This document shows positions 1 to 7,574 of a DNA stretch of 64,000 nt, piece after piece (the first letter of the stretch is position 1; each line of letters opens with the position of its first letter). The notes beneath the pieces are model-generated. The model was not told the DNA's origin. It did no database searches and saw only the letters and a program-made list of their open reading frames with translations. This DNA is from an uncultured Selenomonas sp. (GTDB lineage: Bacteria; Bacillota; Negativicutes; Selenomonadales; Selenomonadaceae). The stretch lies in contig CAMVGU010000009.1 in NCBI GenBank assembly GCA_947167105.1, positions 1 to 64,000 of the forward strand. Direction: 5' to 3'. The position numbers and the translations under genes were made by a program.

Positions 1-55
1 GGAAGTCCTGTGAGGGATGAAGCTAACCAATACTAATAGTTCGAGGGCTTAACTT
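1..55 (+). rRNA. rrl: 23S rRNA, 3' end only
   Basis: The first bases match the conserved 3' terminus of bacterial 23S rRNA: the AGCTAACC-ATACTAAT block followed by CGAGGGCTTAAC, which pairs with the 23S 5' end in helix 1. The rest of the gene and the 16S lie upstream of the window. The exact 3' end is an estimate from alignment in memory with E. coli and Bacillus ends. No tRNA is present between this and the 5S gene. Confidence 0.9.
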
Positions 56-119
56 GAGCTGAAATGTCCATACATAATTTCTTCTGTATAGTTTTGAGAG
101 AGCATAACTCTTTCTAATA

Positions 120-235
120 TCTGGTGACGATGCCTGCATGGTTCCACCTGTTCCCATTCCGAACACAGCAGTTAAGCATGCAGAGGCCGAAAGTACTTGT
201 CTGGAGACGGGCTGGGAGGATAGGAAGTTGCCAGT
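120..235 (+). rRNA. rrf: 5S ribosomal RNA
   Basis: About 116 nt with the hallmark loop C segment CCGAACACAGCAGTTAAGC. The 5' CTGGTGAC and the 3' GTTGCCAG pair to form helix I. Order and spacing after the 23S end (about 64 nt) are those of a normal rrn operon. The ends are defined by the helix I pairing, so may shift by a base or two. Confidence 0.93.
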
Positions 236-243
236 TAAGCACG

Positions 244-270
244 GGAGCGTCTGCAAGGGCGCTCCTTTTT
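244..270 (+). terminator. rrn operon terminator
   Basis: A 6-bp GGAGCG/CGCTCC stem with a 10-nt loop is followed by TTTTT, 9 nt after the 5S gene. It should end the rRNA transcript before lgt. Confidence 0.75.
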
Positions 271-306
271 GCATATTTATTTTATTCCTTGGAGGGGGTG
301 CTGCCC

Positions 307-1146
307 ATGCATCAATATCTTTTTTGGCTTGGAGATTTTCCTATACGCAGCTATGGAATTGTCATATCCCTGGCGATTGTCCTGGCGACTGGTGTGGGTT
401 ATTTTCTGGTAAAAAAAGAAGGGCGCGGCTACGAGAAGCATATCGCGGATATGGGGATATACTGCGGTGTGGCGGGGCTCCTCGGTGCACGGCTTTGGGA
501 TGTTTTTTTCTTTGACTGGGATTATTACTCACAGCATTTGACGGAACTCATGAATGTCTGGCAGGGAGGCATGGCCGTCCAGGGGGGGATTGTGCTGGGT
601 GTCTTGACTGGGGTAATCTATTGCAAGAAGCATAAGCTGGATACAATCTTCATGATGGATGTGCTGGCACCTGCAATTATCCTGGGTCAGGCCCTGGGGC
701 GCTGCGCAAATCTACTAAACGGTGATGCCTTCGGTGCGCCCACCGGAGGAGCCTTTGGCCTGCTCTATCCGTCCACGACGCTGGCCTATCACACATACGG
801 GCCTCAGCCTTTGTGGCCCGCAGAGGTCTGGGAAGGCCAGTTGGATTTTGTGATTTTCGCTTTACTCTTGATTTTCCGCTCCTTTGACCATGCACGCGGG
901 CAATGCTTTGCCTTGTATGTGTTCCTGTACAGTGCAGCGCGTTTCGGGCTGGAATATTTTCGGGGCGATTATACGGAAAAGGTGCTGGCAGGATTCACCA
1001 GTGCCCAAATGACCAGCGTAGTGGCTATGACACTGGCGGCTCTTGCTTTTTTGGCAGCGGGAGCCTACGCCCACAGGAAAAAGCAGGAAAAGCCCTTGCC
1101 GCCAATTATTGAAGCTACGTCCAGAAAGAAGAAGGCAGAACGCTAA
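307..1146 (+). CDS. lgt: Prolipoprotein diacylglyceryl transferase
   Basis: Integral membrane enzyme that moves diacylglycerol from phosphatidylglycerol to the lipobox cysteine of prolipoproteins, the first step of lipoprotein maturation. The 279-aa product has the usual Lgt length, about seven hydrophobic segments, the N-terminal FPIRSYGI block, and the Lgt signature region GRCANLLNGDAFG near residues 131-143, then a FRGDY motif near the C-terminus. The canonical GRxxNFxNxExxG appears here with Leu for Phe and Asp for Glu. ATG at 307 is chosen because GGAGGGGG ends 8 nt upstream; the frame stays open further upstream but runs into the 5S gene. It stands directly behind the rrn terminator. 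Confidence 0.95.
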   Translation: MHQYLFWLGDFPIRSYGIVISLAIVLATGVGYFLVKKEGRGYEKHIADMGIYCGVAGLLGARLWDVFFFDWDYYSQHLTELMNVWQGGMAVQGGIVLGVLTGVIYCKKHKLDTIFMMDVLAPAIILGQALGRCANLLNGDAFGAPTGGAFGLLYPSTTLAYHTYGPQPLWPAEVWEGQLDFVIFALLLIFRSFDHARGQCFALYVFLYSAARFGLEYFRGDYTEKVLAGFTSAQMTSVVAMTLAALAFLAAGAYAHRKKQEKPLPPIIEATSRKKKAER

Positions 1147-1290
1147 TCGGAATGATTTTGCCTTGCGAAATCTTGAATCCCTTTTAGGGACTAGCTTTCG
1201 CGTCGTAATGGCGTTATATCGGGACAAGCCCGATGAAACGCTAATCTGAGTGATTTCGCCTTGCGAAATCCTGAACAATGGCGTTATAAT
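1139..1290. repeat. Two tandem imperfect palindromic repeats
   Basis: Copy 1 (1139-1215) and copy 2 (1237-1286) both begin AACGCTAATC, carry a GATTT-GC-CTT-GCGAAATC hairpin (8-bp stem, perfect in copy 2) and end AATGGCGTT, so each is bounded by AACGC/GCGTT inverted ends. Copy 1 has an extra central TCCCTTTTAGGGA palindrome and a TTTCGCGTCGT arm. A further small hairpin ATCGGG/CCCGAT sits between them (1218-1234). The last 19 bases (1272-1290) are identical to one arm of the palindrome at 59606-59646. This marks a dispersed palindromic repeat, perhaps REP- or MITE-like. Confidence 0.75.
1261..1290 (+). promoter_or_regulatory. Putative promoter for the AdoMetDC-like gene and ileS
   Basis: TTGCGA, an 18-bp spacer and a perfect TATAAT box formed by the right end of the palindromic repeat. 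It lies 34 nt upstream of the next start codon. Function is inferred from motif match only. Confidence 0.5.
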
Positions 1291-1323
1291 GATTTATATT
1301 ATTTTTATTTAGGAGGAGATTGG

Positions 1324-1779
1324 GTGAAACTCATAGCCAGGCACCTGACAGTTGACCTGTATAATTGCAAGAACAGTAAACTGCTGGACATGGATGCCAT
1401 CAAACATACTGTGCGCGAAGCCCTTGCGGATATTGGCTTCGGGCTGATGGATCTCAACAGTGAGCAGGTCGATGATAGCCATTATGTGCTGCTGGCCATC
1501 TTGCGGGAGGGACATCTGGCCATGCACGTCTATACAAGCTTGAAATACGTCGCTCTCGATATTTTCCTGTGCAAGGAGAATGCACAGCCAGAGGCGCTGT
1601 CCAAGGCACTCCGCAGTTTCTTCAAGCCGGATAAGACCAAGACCACATTTTTGAAAAGGGGAGATTTCAATTCTCCCAAGGATGTGCGCCCAAAGGTCAA
1701 GACCAGGGTTGCGCCGTTGCGCAAGATACATAATACCGGTGCCAAGGTCATTCGCATCCTGGCACGCAGATCAAACTGA
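1324..1779 (+). CDS. S-adenosylmethionine decarboxylase-like protein lacking the cleavage serine
   Basis: A 151-aa homologue of the small bacterial AdoMet decarboxylase proenzyme (SpeH/SpeD class 1B). The family self-cleaves at Glu62-Ser63 to make the pyruvoyl cofactor, with His68 and Cys83 assisting (Thermotoga numbering). Here the block reads REGHLAMH: Glu62, Gly63, His64 and His68 are in register and Cys83 is kept, but Ser63 is Gly. It also has a basic C-terminal tail of about 40 residues (TFLKRGDF to ARRSN). As read it should not process and so is unlikely to be an active decarboxylase; a regulatory or other ligand-binding role is possible. GTG start chosen from AGGAGG 7 nt upstream. No speE is nearby. 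It precedes ileS by 38 nt, probably co-transcribed. Confidence 0.75.
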   Translation: MKLIARHLTVDLYNCKNSKLLDMDAIKHTVREALADIGFGLMDLNSEQVDDSHYVLLAILREGHLAMHVYTSLKYVALDIFLCKENAQPEALSKALRSFFKPDKTKTTFLKRGDFNSPKDVRPKVKTRVAPLRKIHNTGAKVIRILARRSN

Positions 1780-1817
1780 ATAAATTTGAGTTCTAGGCCG
1801 ATTAGGGGGCAAAAGTT

Positions 1818-4800
1818 TTGTATAGCAAGGTAGACACTAATCTGAATTTCGTCGAGCGCGAGCAGGAAGTTGCGCAGTTCTGGAAGGATAATGATATTGC
1901 TTTGCAGGCGGTGGAGCAGCGCCGGGGCAATGATACTTTTACGTTCTATGATGGCCCGCCGACGGCCAACGGCAAGCCGCATATTGGCCATGTACTGACG
2001 CGTGTCATCAAGGATATGCTGCCGCGCTACCAGTCCATGAAGGGCAAGAACGTGCTGCGCAAGGCTGGCTGGGATACTCACGGCCTGCCGGTAGAGCTGG
2101 AAGTGGAAAAGGCCGTAGGTATCAACGGCAAGGAACAGATTGAGGAATACGGCATCGAGCCCTTCATCAAGAAATGCCGTGAATCCGTCTGGAAGTACAA
2201 AGGCATGTGGGAGGAGTTCTCTGAGGTGGTGGGCTTTTGGGCCGATATGGATCACCCCTACATCACCTATGAGAACGACTTTATTGAGTCCGAGTGGTGG
2301 GCACTGAAGCAAATCTGGGACAAGGGCCTGCTCTACAAGGGCTATAAGGTGGTCCCCTATTGCCCCCGCTGCGGTACGCCCCTGTCCTCTCATGAGGTCG
2401 CTCAGGGCTATAAGGATGTGAAAGAGCGTTCCGCCATGGTGAAATTCAAGGCCAGGGATGAGGAGGCATATTTCCTTGCCTGGACGACTACACCCTGGAC
2501 ACTGCCTTCCAATCTCGGTCTGTGCGTGAACCCGGAAGTTGACTATGTTAAGGTCAAGGTCGCGGGTACAGTCTATTATATGGCTGAGGCACTGGTGGAG
2601 ACGGTCTTTGCAGATACGGAGGGCGAGCGCGAGATACTTGGCCGCTGTAAGGGCAGGGAACTTGAGTACCGTGAGTATGAGCCGCTCTACCCCTATGCGG
2701 TTGGCAAGCTGAAGAAAAAAGCCTTCTTTGTTGTCTGCGATGATTATGTGACGACTTCCGACGGTACAGGTATCGTGCATATTGCTCCCGCCTTCGGTGA
2801 AGATGATAACCGCGTGTGCATGAAGTACGATATGCCCTTTGTGCAGTATGTGGACAGCAAGGGTGAGATGACCGCTGACACGGACTGGCCGGGGGTGTTC
2901 GTGAAGGACGCGGATCCGCTGATCCTGGAGGATCTCAAGAAAAAGGGCAAGCTCTTTAAGGCTCCGAAGTTTGAGCACAGCTATCCCCACTGCTGGCGCT
3001 GCGATACGCCCCTCATTTACTATGCCCGCGAGTCCTGGTTTATCAAAATGACCGCCGTGCAGGAGGAGCTTATCGCGAACAACAAGACGGTGAACTGGAT
3101 TCCAAAGACCATCGGTGAGGGGCGCTTCGGCGACTGGCTGGAGCATTTGCAGGACTGGGGCATCAGCCGCAACCGCTACTGGGGCACGCCGCTGCCGGTC
3201 TGGGAGTGCAAGTGCGGACATCAGCACGCTATCGGCTCTATCGCCGAGCTGAAGGAAATGAGTGATAACTGCCCGGAGGAGATTGAGCTCCACCGTCCAT
3301 ACATTGACAAGGTGACTCTTAAGTGTCCGGAATGCGGGGGCGAAATGCACCGGGTGCCGGAGGTCATTGACTGCTGGTTTGATTCCGGCTCCATGCCCTT
3401 CGCCCAGTGGCACTATCCCTTTGAAAACAAGGAAATCTTTGAGAGCCGCTTCCCGGCAGATTTCATCTCGGAGGCTGTCGACCAGACCCGCGGCTGGTTC
3501 TACTCCCTGATTGCGATTTCGACGCTGCTCTTTCATAAAGCCCCCTACAAGAATGTCATTGTGCTTGGCCATGTTCAGGACGAGAACGGGCAAAAAATGT
3601 CAAAGTCCAAGGGCAATGCTGTTGATCCGATGGAGGCCCTCAGAAAGCATGGTGCAGACGCTATCCGCTGGTATTTCTATGAGAACAGCGCCCCCTGGCT
3701 GCCTAACCGCTTCCATGATGCGGCGGTGCAGGAAGGCCAGCGCAAGTTTATGGGCACTCTCTGGAACACCTACGCTTTCTTTGTGCTTTATGCAGATATT
3801 GATGAATTTGATGCCACCAAGCATGTCCTGGACTATGGGCAGCTTTCTGTGATGGATAAGTGGTGCCTGTCAAGGCTCAATACTATGGTGAGGGAAGTAG
3901 ATGACAATCTCTCGAACTACCGTGTAACCGAGGCAGCCAAGGCATTGCAGGATTTTGTGGACGAGCTTTCCAACTGGTACGTGCGCCGCAGCCGCAGCCG
4001 TTTCTGGGCGAAGGGTATGGAGCAGGACAAGATCAATGCCTACATGACCCTCTATACGGCTTTGGTGACGACAGCAAAGGCCGCTGCGCCGCTGATACCC
4101 TTTATGACGGAGAGCATCTATCGCAACCTTGTGTGCAGCATTGACAAGGCTGCGCCGATTTCCGTGCATCTGTGCGATTATCCTGAGGTGCATGAGGAGC
4201 AGATTGACACTGCCCTCGAGCAGCACATGGAACTGGTGCTGGATATTGTGGTTCTGGGGCGTGCTGCGCGCAACGAGGCGAATATCAAGAACCGCCAGCC
4301 CATTGGCCGTATGTTTGTGCAGGCGCCGTATGCGTTGCCGGACTTCTTCCGGGAGATTGTGGAAGACGAGCTGAACGTGAAGGAAGTTATCTTCAAGGAA
4401 AGCATGGAGGACTTCACGAAATATACCTTCAAGCCCCAGTTCCGCGTATTGGGCCCGAAGGTCGGCAAGGATATGGGCGCTGTGAAGCAGGCTCTCCTGA
4501 ACTTGCCGGGGGCCCAGGCCAAGGCAGAACTGGACAAAACAGGCACCCTGAAGGTCACGCTGGCAGATGGCAAGGAATATGCGTTGACGGCAGAGGATGT
4601 AGAAATCCAGACGGAGCAGACCGAGGGCTTCAACTGCCAGCATTACGGCGAGGTCAGTATCGCGCTGGAAACAACCCTGTCCGAAGAACTTCTGGAGGAA
4701 GGCTTTGTGCGTGAAATCATCAGCAAGGTGCAGACCATGCGCAAGGAGAACGGCTATGAGGTCACTGACCACATTACCGTTTCTCTCAGCGGCAATGACA

Positions 4801-4946
4801 AGCTTATTGCCATCGTGCATAAGCCGGAGAACGAGACCATGCTGAAGAACGTGACGCTGGCAGATACAGTCAAATACGGCAGCGCCGAAGGACACGCCAA
4901 GGAATGGAATATCAACGGTGAACAGATTACTCTGGCCGTGAGGTAG
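1818..4946 (+). CDS. ileS: Isoleucyl-tRNA synthetase, long (type 2-like) form
   Basis: Cytoplasmic enzyme charging tRNA-Ile. The 1042-aa protein shows class I motifs HIGH (residues 55-58) and KMSKS (about 594-598), the CP1 editing domain with WTTTPWTLPSN, zinc-like CxxC pairs (CPRCG, CWRC, CPECG), and a long C-terminal anticodon-binding and extension region. Length and sequence style match the eukaryote-like IleS2 group rather than the 930-aa IleS1 type, which ends in a zinc finger; IleS2 enzymes are known for mupirocin resistance, so that trait can be inferred but not shown. TTG start with an AGGGGG ribosome site. The 38-nt upstream gap has no room for a T-box. Confidence 0.96.
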   Translation: MYSKVDTNLNFVEREQEVAQFWKDNDIALQAVEQRRGNDTFTFYDGPPTANGKPHIGHVLTRVIKDMLPRYQSMKGKNVLRKAGWDTHGLPVELEVEKAVGINGKEQIEEYGIEPFIKKCRESVWKYKGMWEEFSEVVGFWADMDHPYITYENDFIESEWWALKQIWDKGLLYKGYKVVPYCPRCGTPLSSHEVAQGYKDVKERSAMVKFKARDEEAYFLAWTTTPWTLPSNLGLCVNPEVDYVKVKVAGTVYYMAEALVETVFADTEGEREILGRCKGRELEYREYEPLYPYAVGKLKKKAFFVVCDDYVTTSDGTGIVHIAPAFGEDDNRVCMKYDMPFVQYVDSKGEMTADTDWPGVFVKDADPLILEDLKKKGKLFKAPKFEHSYPHCWRCDTPLIYYARESWFIKMTAVQEELIANNKTVNWIPKTIGEGRFGDWLEHLQDWGISRNRYWGTPLPVWECKCGHQHAIGSIAELKEMSDNCPEEIELHRPYIDKVTLKCPECGGEMHRVPEVIDCWFDSGSMPFAQWHYPFENKEIFESRFPADFISEAVDQTRGWFYSLIAISTLLFHKAPYKNVIVLGHVQDENGQKMSKSKGNAVDPMEALRKHGADAIRWYFYENSAPWLPNRFHDAAVQEGQRKFMGTLWNTYAFFVLYADIDEFDATKHVLDYGQLSVMDKWCLSRLNTMVREVDDNLSNYRVTEAAKALQDFVDELSNWYVRRSRSRFWAKGMEQDKINAYMTLYTALVTTAKAAAPLIPFMTESIYRNLVCSIDKAAPISVHLCDYPEVHEEQIDTALEQHMELVLDIVVLGRAARNEANIKNRQPIGRMFVQAPYALPDFFREIVEDELNVKEVIFKESMEDFTKYTFKPQFRVLGPKVGKDMGAVKQALLNLPGAQAKAELDKTGTLKVTLADGKEYALTAEDVEIQTEQTEGFNCQHYGEVSIALETTLSEELLEEGFVREIISKVQTMRKENGYEVTDHITVSLSGNDKLIAIVHKPENETMLKNVTLADTVKYGSAEGHAKEWNINGEQITLAVR

Positions 4947-4950
4947 TTGA

Positions 4951-5304
4951 ATGCAGCAGACAGAAGCAACGGGAATACAGGAGCATACGCATGTATTAGC
5001 GGATGGCAGGGTCATCACTCACGGAGCTCATGGACATGTGCATAACCATACCCAGACCAAGGCAGTGCTGAACCGCATGTCACGCCTCATCGGGCATCTG
5101 GAATCTGTGAAGCGGATGGTGGAGGAAGGGCGTGACTGCCCTGAAATCCTGATACAGCTTTCGGCTGTGGACAGTGCCATCAAGGGCGTGAGCCGCATCA
5201 TCCTGAAGGATCATCTGGAGCATTGCGTGGTTGATGCTGTGCAGCATGATGACAAGGAGGCCCTGGCGCAGCTTAATAAGGCCATAGATCAATTCTTGAA
5301 GTGA
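4951..5304 (+). CDS. CsoR/RcnR-family metal-sensing repressor with His-rich N-terminus
   Basis: A 117-aa all-helical DUF156 repressor. The core ligands are Cys63 (in the RDCPEIL block), His88 and Cys92, the Cys-His-Cys set of Cu(I) sensors such as CsoR. The family usually binds DNA as a tetramer and lets go when metal binds. The first 33 residues are unusual, with seven histidines (12, 14, 24, 27, 29, 31, 33), which suggests nickel, cobalt or zinc binding or metal storage in addition. It starts 5 nt after ileS with a weak ribosome site, so translation may be coupled. No copper or nickel exporter is nearby, so the target is unknown. Confidence 0.85.
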   Translation: MQQTEATGIQEHTHVLADGRVITHGAHGHVHNHTQTKAVLNRMSRLIGHLESVKRMVEEGRDCPEILIQLSAVDSAIKGVSRIILKDHLEHCVVDAVQHDDKEALAQLNKAIDQFLK

Positions 5305-5333
5305 GAGCGTGGCAGCAGGAAGGTAGGTTCTCC

Positions 5334-5678
5334 ATGAGCGAACAATATCCGGTGGTGGACTATGAGCAGGGCTTGGCAAGATTCCTGGGGAATGATAATC
5401 TCTACAGGAAATTCCTGAACAAATTCCTAAATGATGGCTCAGAAGCAGCTTTTCAGGACGCGTTGAAGGCAGGGGATCTGAAACAGGCGGAAAAGGACGT
5501 GCATACCTTGAAAGGCACGGCTGGCAATCTCAGCCTGCTCAGGCTCTTTCATGCAGCGGATGCAGCCGTGCAGGCTTTGCGCAGCGGCTGCAGCGGAGAG
5601 GAGCTTGCAAGGCTTGCCGCCAGGGTGGCGGAGGAGAAGGCCCTGACTTGCAGGAAGATACAGGAGCTTCTGAGCTGA
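5334..5678 (+). CDS. Stand-alone histidine phosphotransfer (Hpt) domain protein
   Basis: A 114-aa helical protein with the Hpt phosphorylation motif HTLKGTAGNLS; His57 is the predicted phospho-acceptor. Such proteins relay phosphate between hybrid sensor kinases and response regulators. No kinase or regulator is in the window, so its partners are encoded elsewhere. ATG at 5334 is taken because an AGGAAGG site precedes it; an in-frame GTG 33 nt upstream is less likely. It follows the CsoR gene by 29 nt and probably belongs to the ileS transcript. Confidence 0.85.
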   Translation: MSEQYPVVDYEQGLARFLGNDNLYRKFLNKFLNDGSEAAFQDALKAGDLKQAEKDVHTLKGTAGNLSLLRLFHAADAAVQALRSGCSGEELARLAARVAEEKALTCRKIQELLS

Positions 5679-5709
5679 TAGGTTCGGTTTACAGCTTTCC
5701 AAGGGGAGC

Positions 5710-5738
5710 TTGCAAAAAACTGTTCAATATGTTATGGT
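5710..5738 (+). promoter_or_regulatory. Putative leuA promoter
   Basis: TTGCAA, 17-bp spacer, TATGGT, giving a start near 5745 and a roughly 95-nt leader. The leader can pair GGACGA (5754-5759) with TCGTCC (5799-5804) around an internal 5-bp TGCTC/GAGCA hairpin. No T-box consensus or leucine-codon run is seen, so the leader's role is open. Confidence 0.5.
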
Positions 5739-5841
5739 AGTAAACAATATGAAGGACGATGCTCGCACCGAGAGCAGCTAACGGACAGGAATGGCCTTTC
5801 GTCCATGAGGGCGGGAGGCTTTTCTGATGGAGGGAAGCACG

Positions 5842-7509
5842 ATGATGAACTATCAGAAATATAGCAAGGGATATTTCATGCCACCGGAAATAAATCTTGA
5901 CTGGCTGAAGAAGGATGCCCCGGAGAAAGCGCCTATCTGGTGCAGCGTGGATCTGCGCGACGGCAACCAGTCGCTGATGATCCCCATGAGCCTTGATGAA
6001 AAACTGGAATTCTACAAGATGCTGCTGAAGGTGGGCTTCAAGGAAATCGAGGTGGGGTTCCCGGCAGCCTCGGAGACGGAGTACGCATTTTTGCGCCGCT
6101 TGGTGGAGGATAATCTGATTCCTGATGACGTGACCATCCAGGTGCTGACCCAGGCCCGCGAGCACATCATCAGGAAGACCTTTGAGTCTTTGGATGGGGT
6201 GAAGAATGCCATTGTCCATGTCTATAACTCCACCTCTGTGGCACAGCGCGAGCAGGTATTCAAGAAGAACAAGCCGGAAGTCAAGGAAATAGCCATTGAG
6301 GGCGCACAGATGCTCAAGGAACTGACCGAGCAGGCCGGTGCCGGCTATCGCTTTGAATATTCGCCGGAGAGCTTTACCGGCACGGAGCCTGAGTATGCGC
6401 TGGAAGTCTGCAACGCAGTGCTGGATGTCTGGCAGCCGACAGCAGACCGCAAGGCCATCATCAACCTGCCGGTTACGGTAGAAATGTCCATGCCCCATGT
6501 CTATGGCATGCAGGTTGCTTATGTGGATAAGTATTTGAAGCATCGTGAAAATGTCGTCCTTTCCCTGCATCCCCATAACGATCGAGGCTGTGGCGTGGCT
6601 GATACGGAAATGGGGCTCCTGGCTGGCGCAGACCGCGTGGAAGGAACTCTCTTTGGCAATGGGGAGCGCACAGGCAATGTGGATATCGTGACCGTTGCGA
6701 TGAATATGTTTGCCCTTGGCGTTGACCCGAAACTGGATTTTTCCAATATGCCTGAGCTGGTCGATATCTATGAGCGGGTGACGCGCATGCAGGTAAATCC
6801 GCGTCAGCCCTACTCCGGCAAGTTCGTGTTTGCGGCCTTCTCCGGCTCCCATCAGGATGCTATCGCGAAGGGCATGAAGTGGAAAGAGGAGAAGAATCCT
6901 GACAAGTGGACACTGCCCTATCTGTATATCGACCCGAAGGATGTGGGCCGGGAGTACGACGGTGATGTCATCCGCATCAACAGCCAGTCCGGCAAGGGCG
7001 GCGTAGGCTTCATCATGGAGCAGAAGTACGGTATCGAAATGCCGAAGAAGATGCGGGAGGATTTCGGTTACTTCGTGAAGAATGTTTCCGATCACAAGCA
7101 CAAGGAACTCATGCCGGATGAAATCTATCAGATTTTCATGGACGAGTATGTGAATGTCACAAGTCCCTATCAGTTGGTTGATTTCCTGCTGAGGAAGGAA
7201 CCGGACGGTACCCGCAAGGGCACGTTAGACCTGCTGGTGGATGGCGTGCAGGAGACTTTCATTGCCAGGGGCAACGGACGCCTGGATGCCATCTCGAATG
7301 CCATGCAGAAAAACCTGGATATAAGCTACAAGGATCTAACCTACAGTGAGCACGCCCTGGAAATCGGCCAGAGTTCCCGCGCCATGGCCTATATCGGCAT
7401 AGTTGGCAATTCCCATATCACCTGGGGGGCAGGAATGGATACCGATATTATCACGGCCTCGATCCAGGCGCTGTTCTCCGCCATCAACCGCATGAAGGCA
7501 GGCAAGTAA
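5842..7509 (+). CDS. leuA: 2-isopropylmalate synthase (LeuA2 type)
   Basis: Condenses acetyl-CoA with 2-ketoisovalerate, the committed step of leucine synthesis. The 555-aa protein has the DLRDGNQ motif (about residues 37-43) of the HMGL-like TIM barrel, the metal-binding HPHNDRG motif, the LFGNGERTGN loop and a C-terminal LeuA allosteric domain with the leucine-feedback fold. Length and sequence fit the longer type 2 family seen in actinobacteria and yeasts. ATG at 5842 follows GGAGGG by 7 nt; an in-frame ATG at 5827 also has a GGGAGG site and cannot be excluded. Other leu genes are not adjacent. Confidence 0.94.
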   Translation: MMNYQKYSKGYFMPPEINLDWLKKDAPEKAPIWCSVDLRDGNQSLMIPMSLDEKLEFYKMLLKVGFKEIEVGFPAASETEYAFLRRLVEDNLIPDDVTIQVLTQAREHIIRKTFESLDGVKNAIVHVYNSTSVAQREQVFKKNKPEVKEIAIEGAQMLKELTEQAGAGYRFEYSPESFTGTEPEYALEVCNAVLDVWQPTADRKAIINLPVTVEMSMPHVYGMQVAYVDKYLKHRENVVLSLHPHNDRGCGVADTEMGLLAGADRVEGTLFGNGERTGNVDIVTVAMNMFALGVDPKLDFSNMPELVDIYERVTRMQVNPRQPYSGKFVFAAFSGSHQDAIAKGMKWKEEKNPDKWTLPYLYIDPKDVGREYDGDVIRINSQSGKGGVGFIMEQKYGIEMPKKMREDFGYFVKNVSDHKHKELMPDEIYQIFMDEYVNVTSPYQLVDFLLRKEPDGTRKGTLDLLVDGVQETFIARGNGRLDAISNAMQKNLDISYKDLTYSEHALEIGQSSRAMAYIGIVGNSHITWGAGMDTDIITASIQALFSAINRMKAGK

Positions 7510-7574
7510 TTGCAGTCTTTCCCGGTTCGCCCCGATTATGGATGGATTGGATTCGATGAGGAGGATGTTTTTAG

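Noticed and set aside
56-119. tRNA gene in the 23S-5S spacer
   Set aside because: Only 64 nt, no cloverleaf or T-loop consensus.
1780-1817. T-box riboswitch before ileS
   Set aside because: The gap is only 38 nt and lacks the conserved T-box bulge; none is seen before the upstream gene either.
1530-3593. Minus-strand open frame of 687 codons opposite ileS
   Set aside because: It is a mirror of the highly biased ileS coding frame: no family motifs, His/Leu-rich composition and no ribosome site. ileS is certain.
5749-5781. Ten-codon leader peptide before leuA (MKDDARTESS)
   Set aside because: No ribosome site and no leucine codons, so not a classical attenuator.
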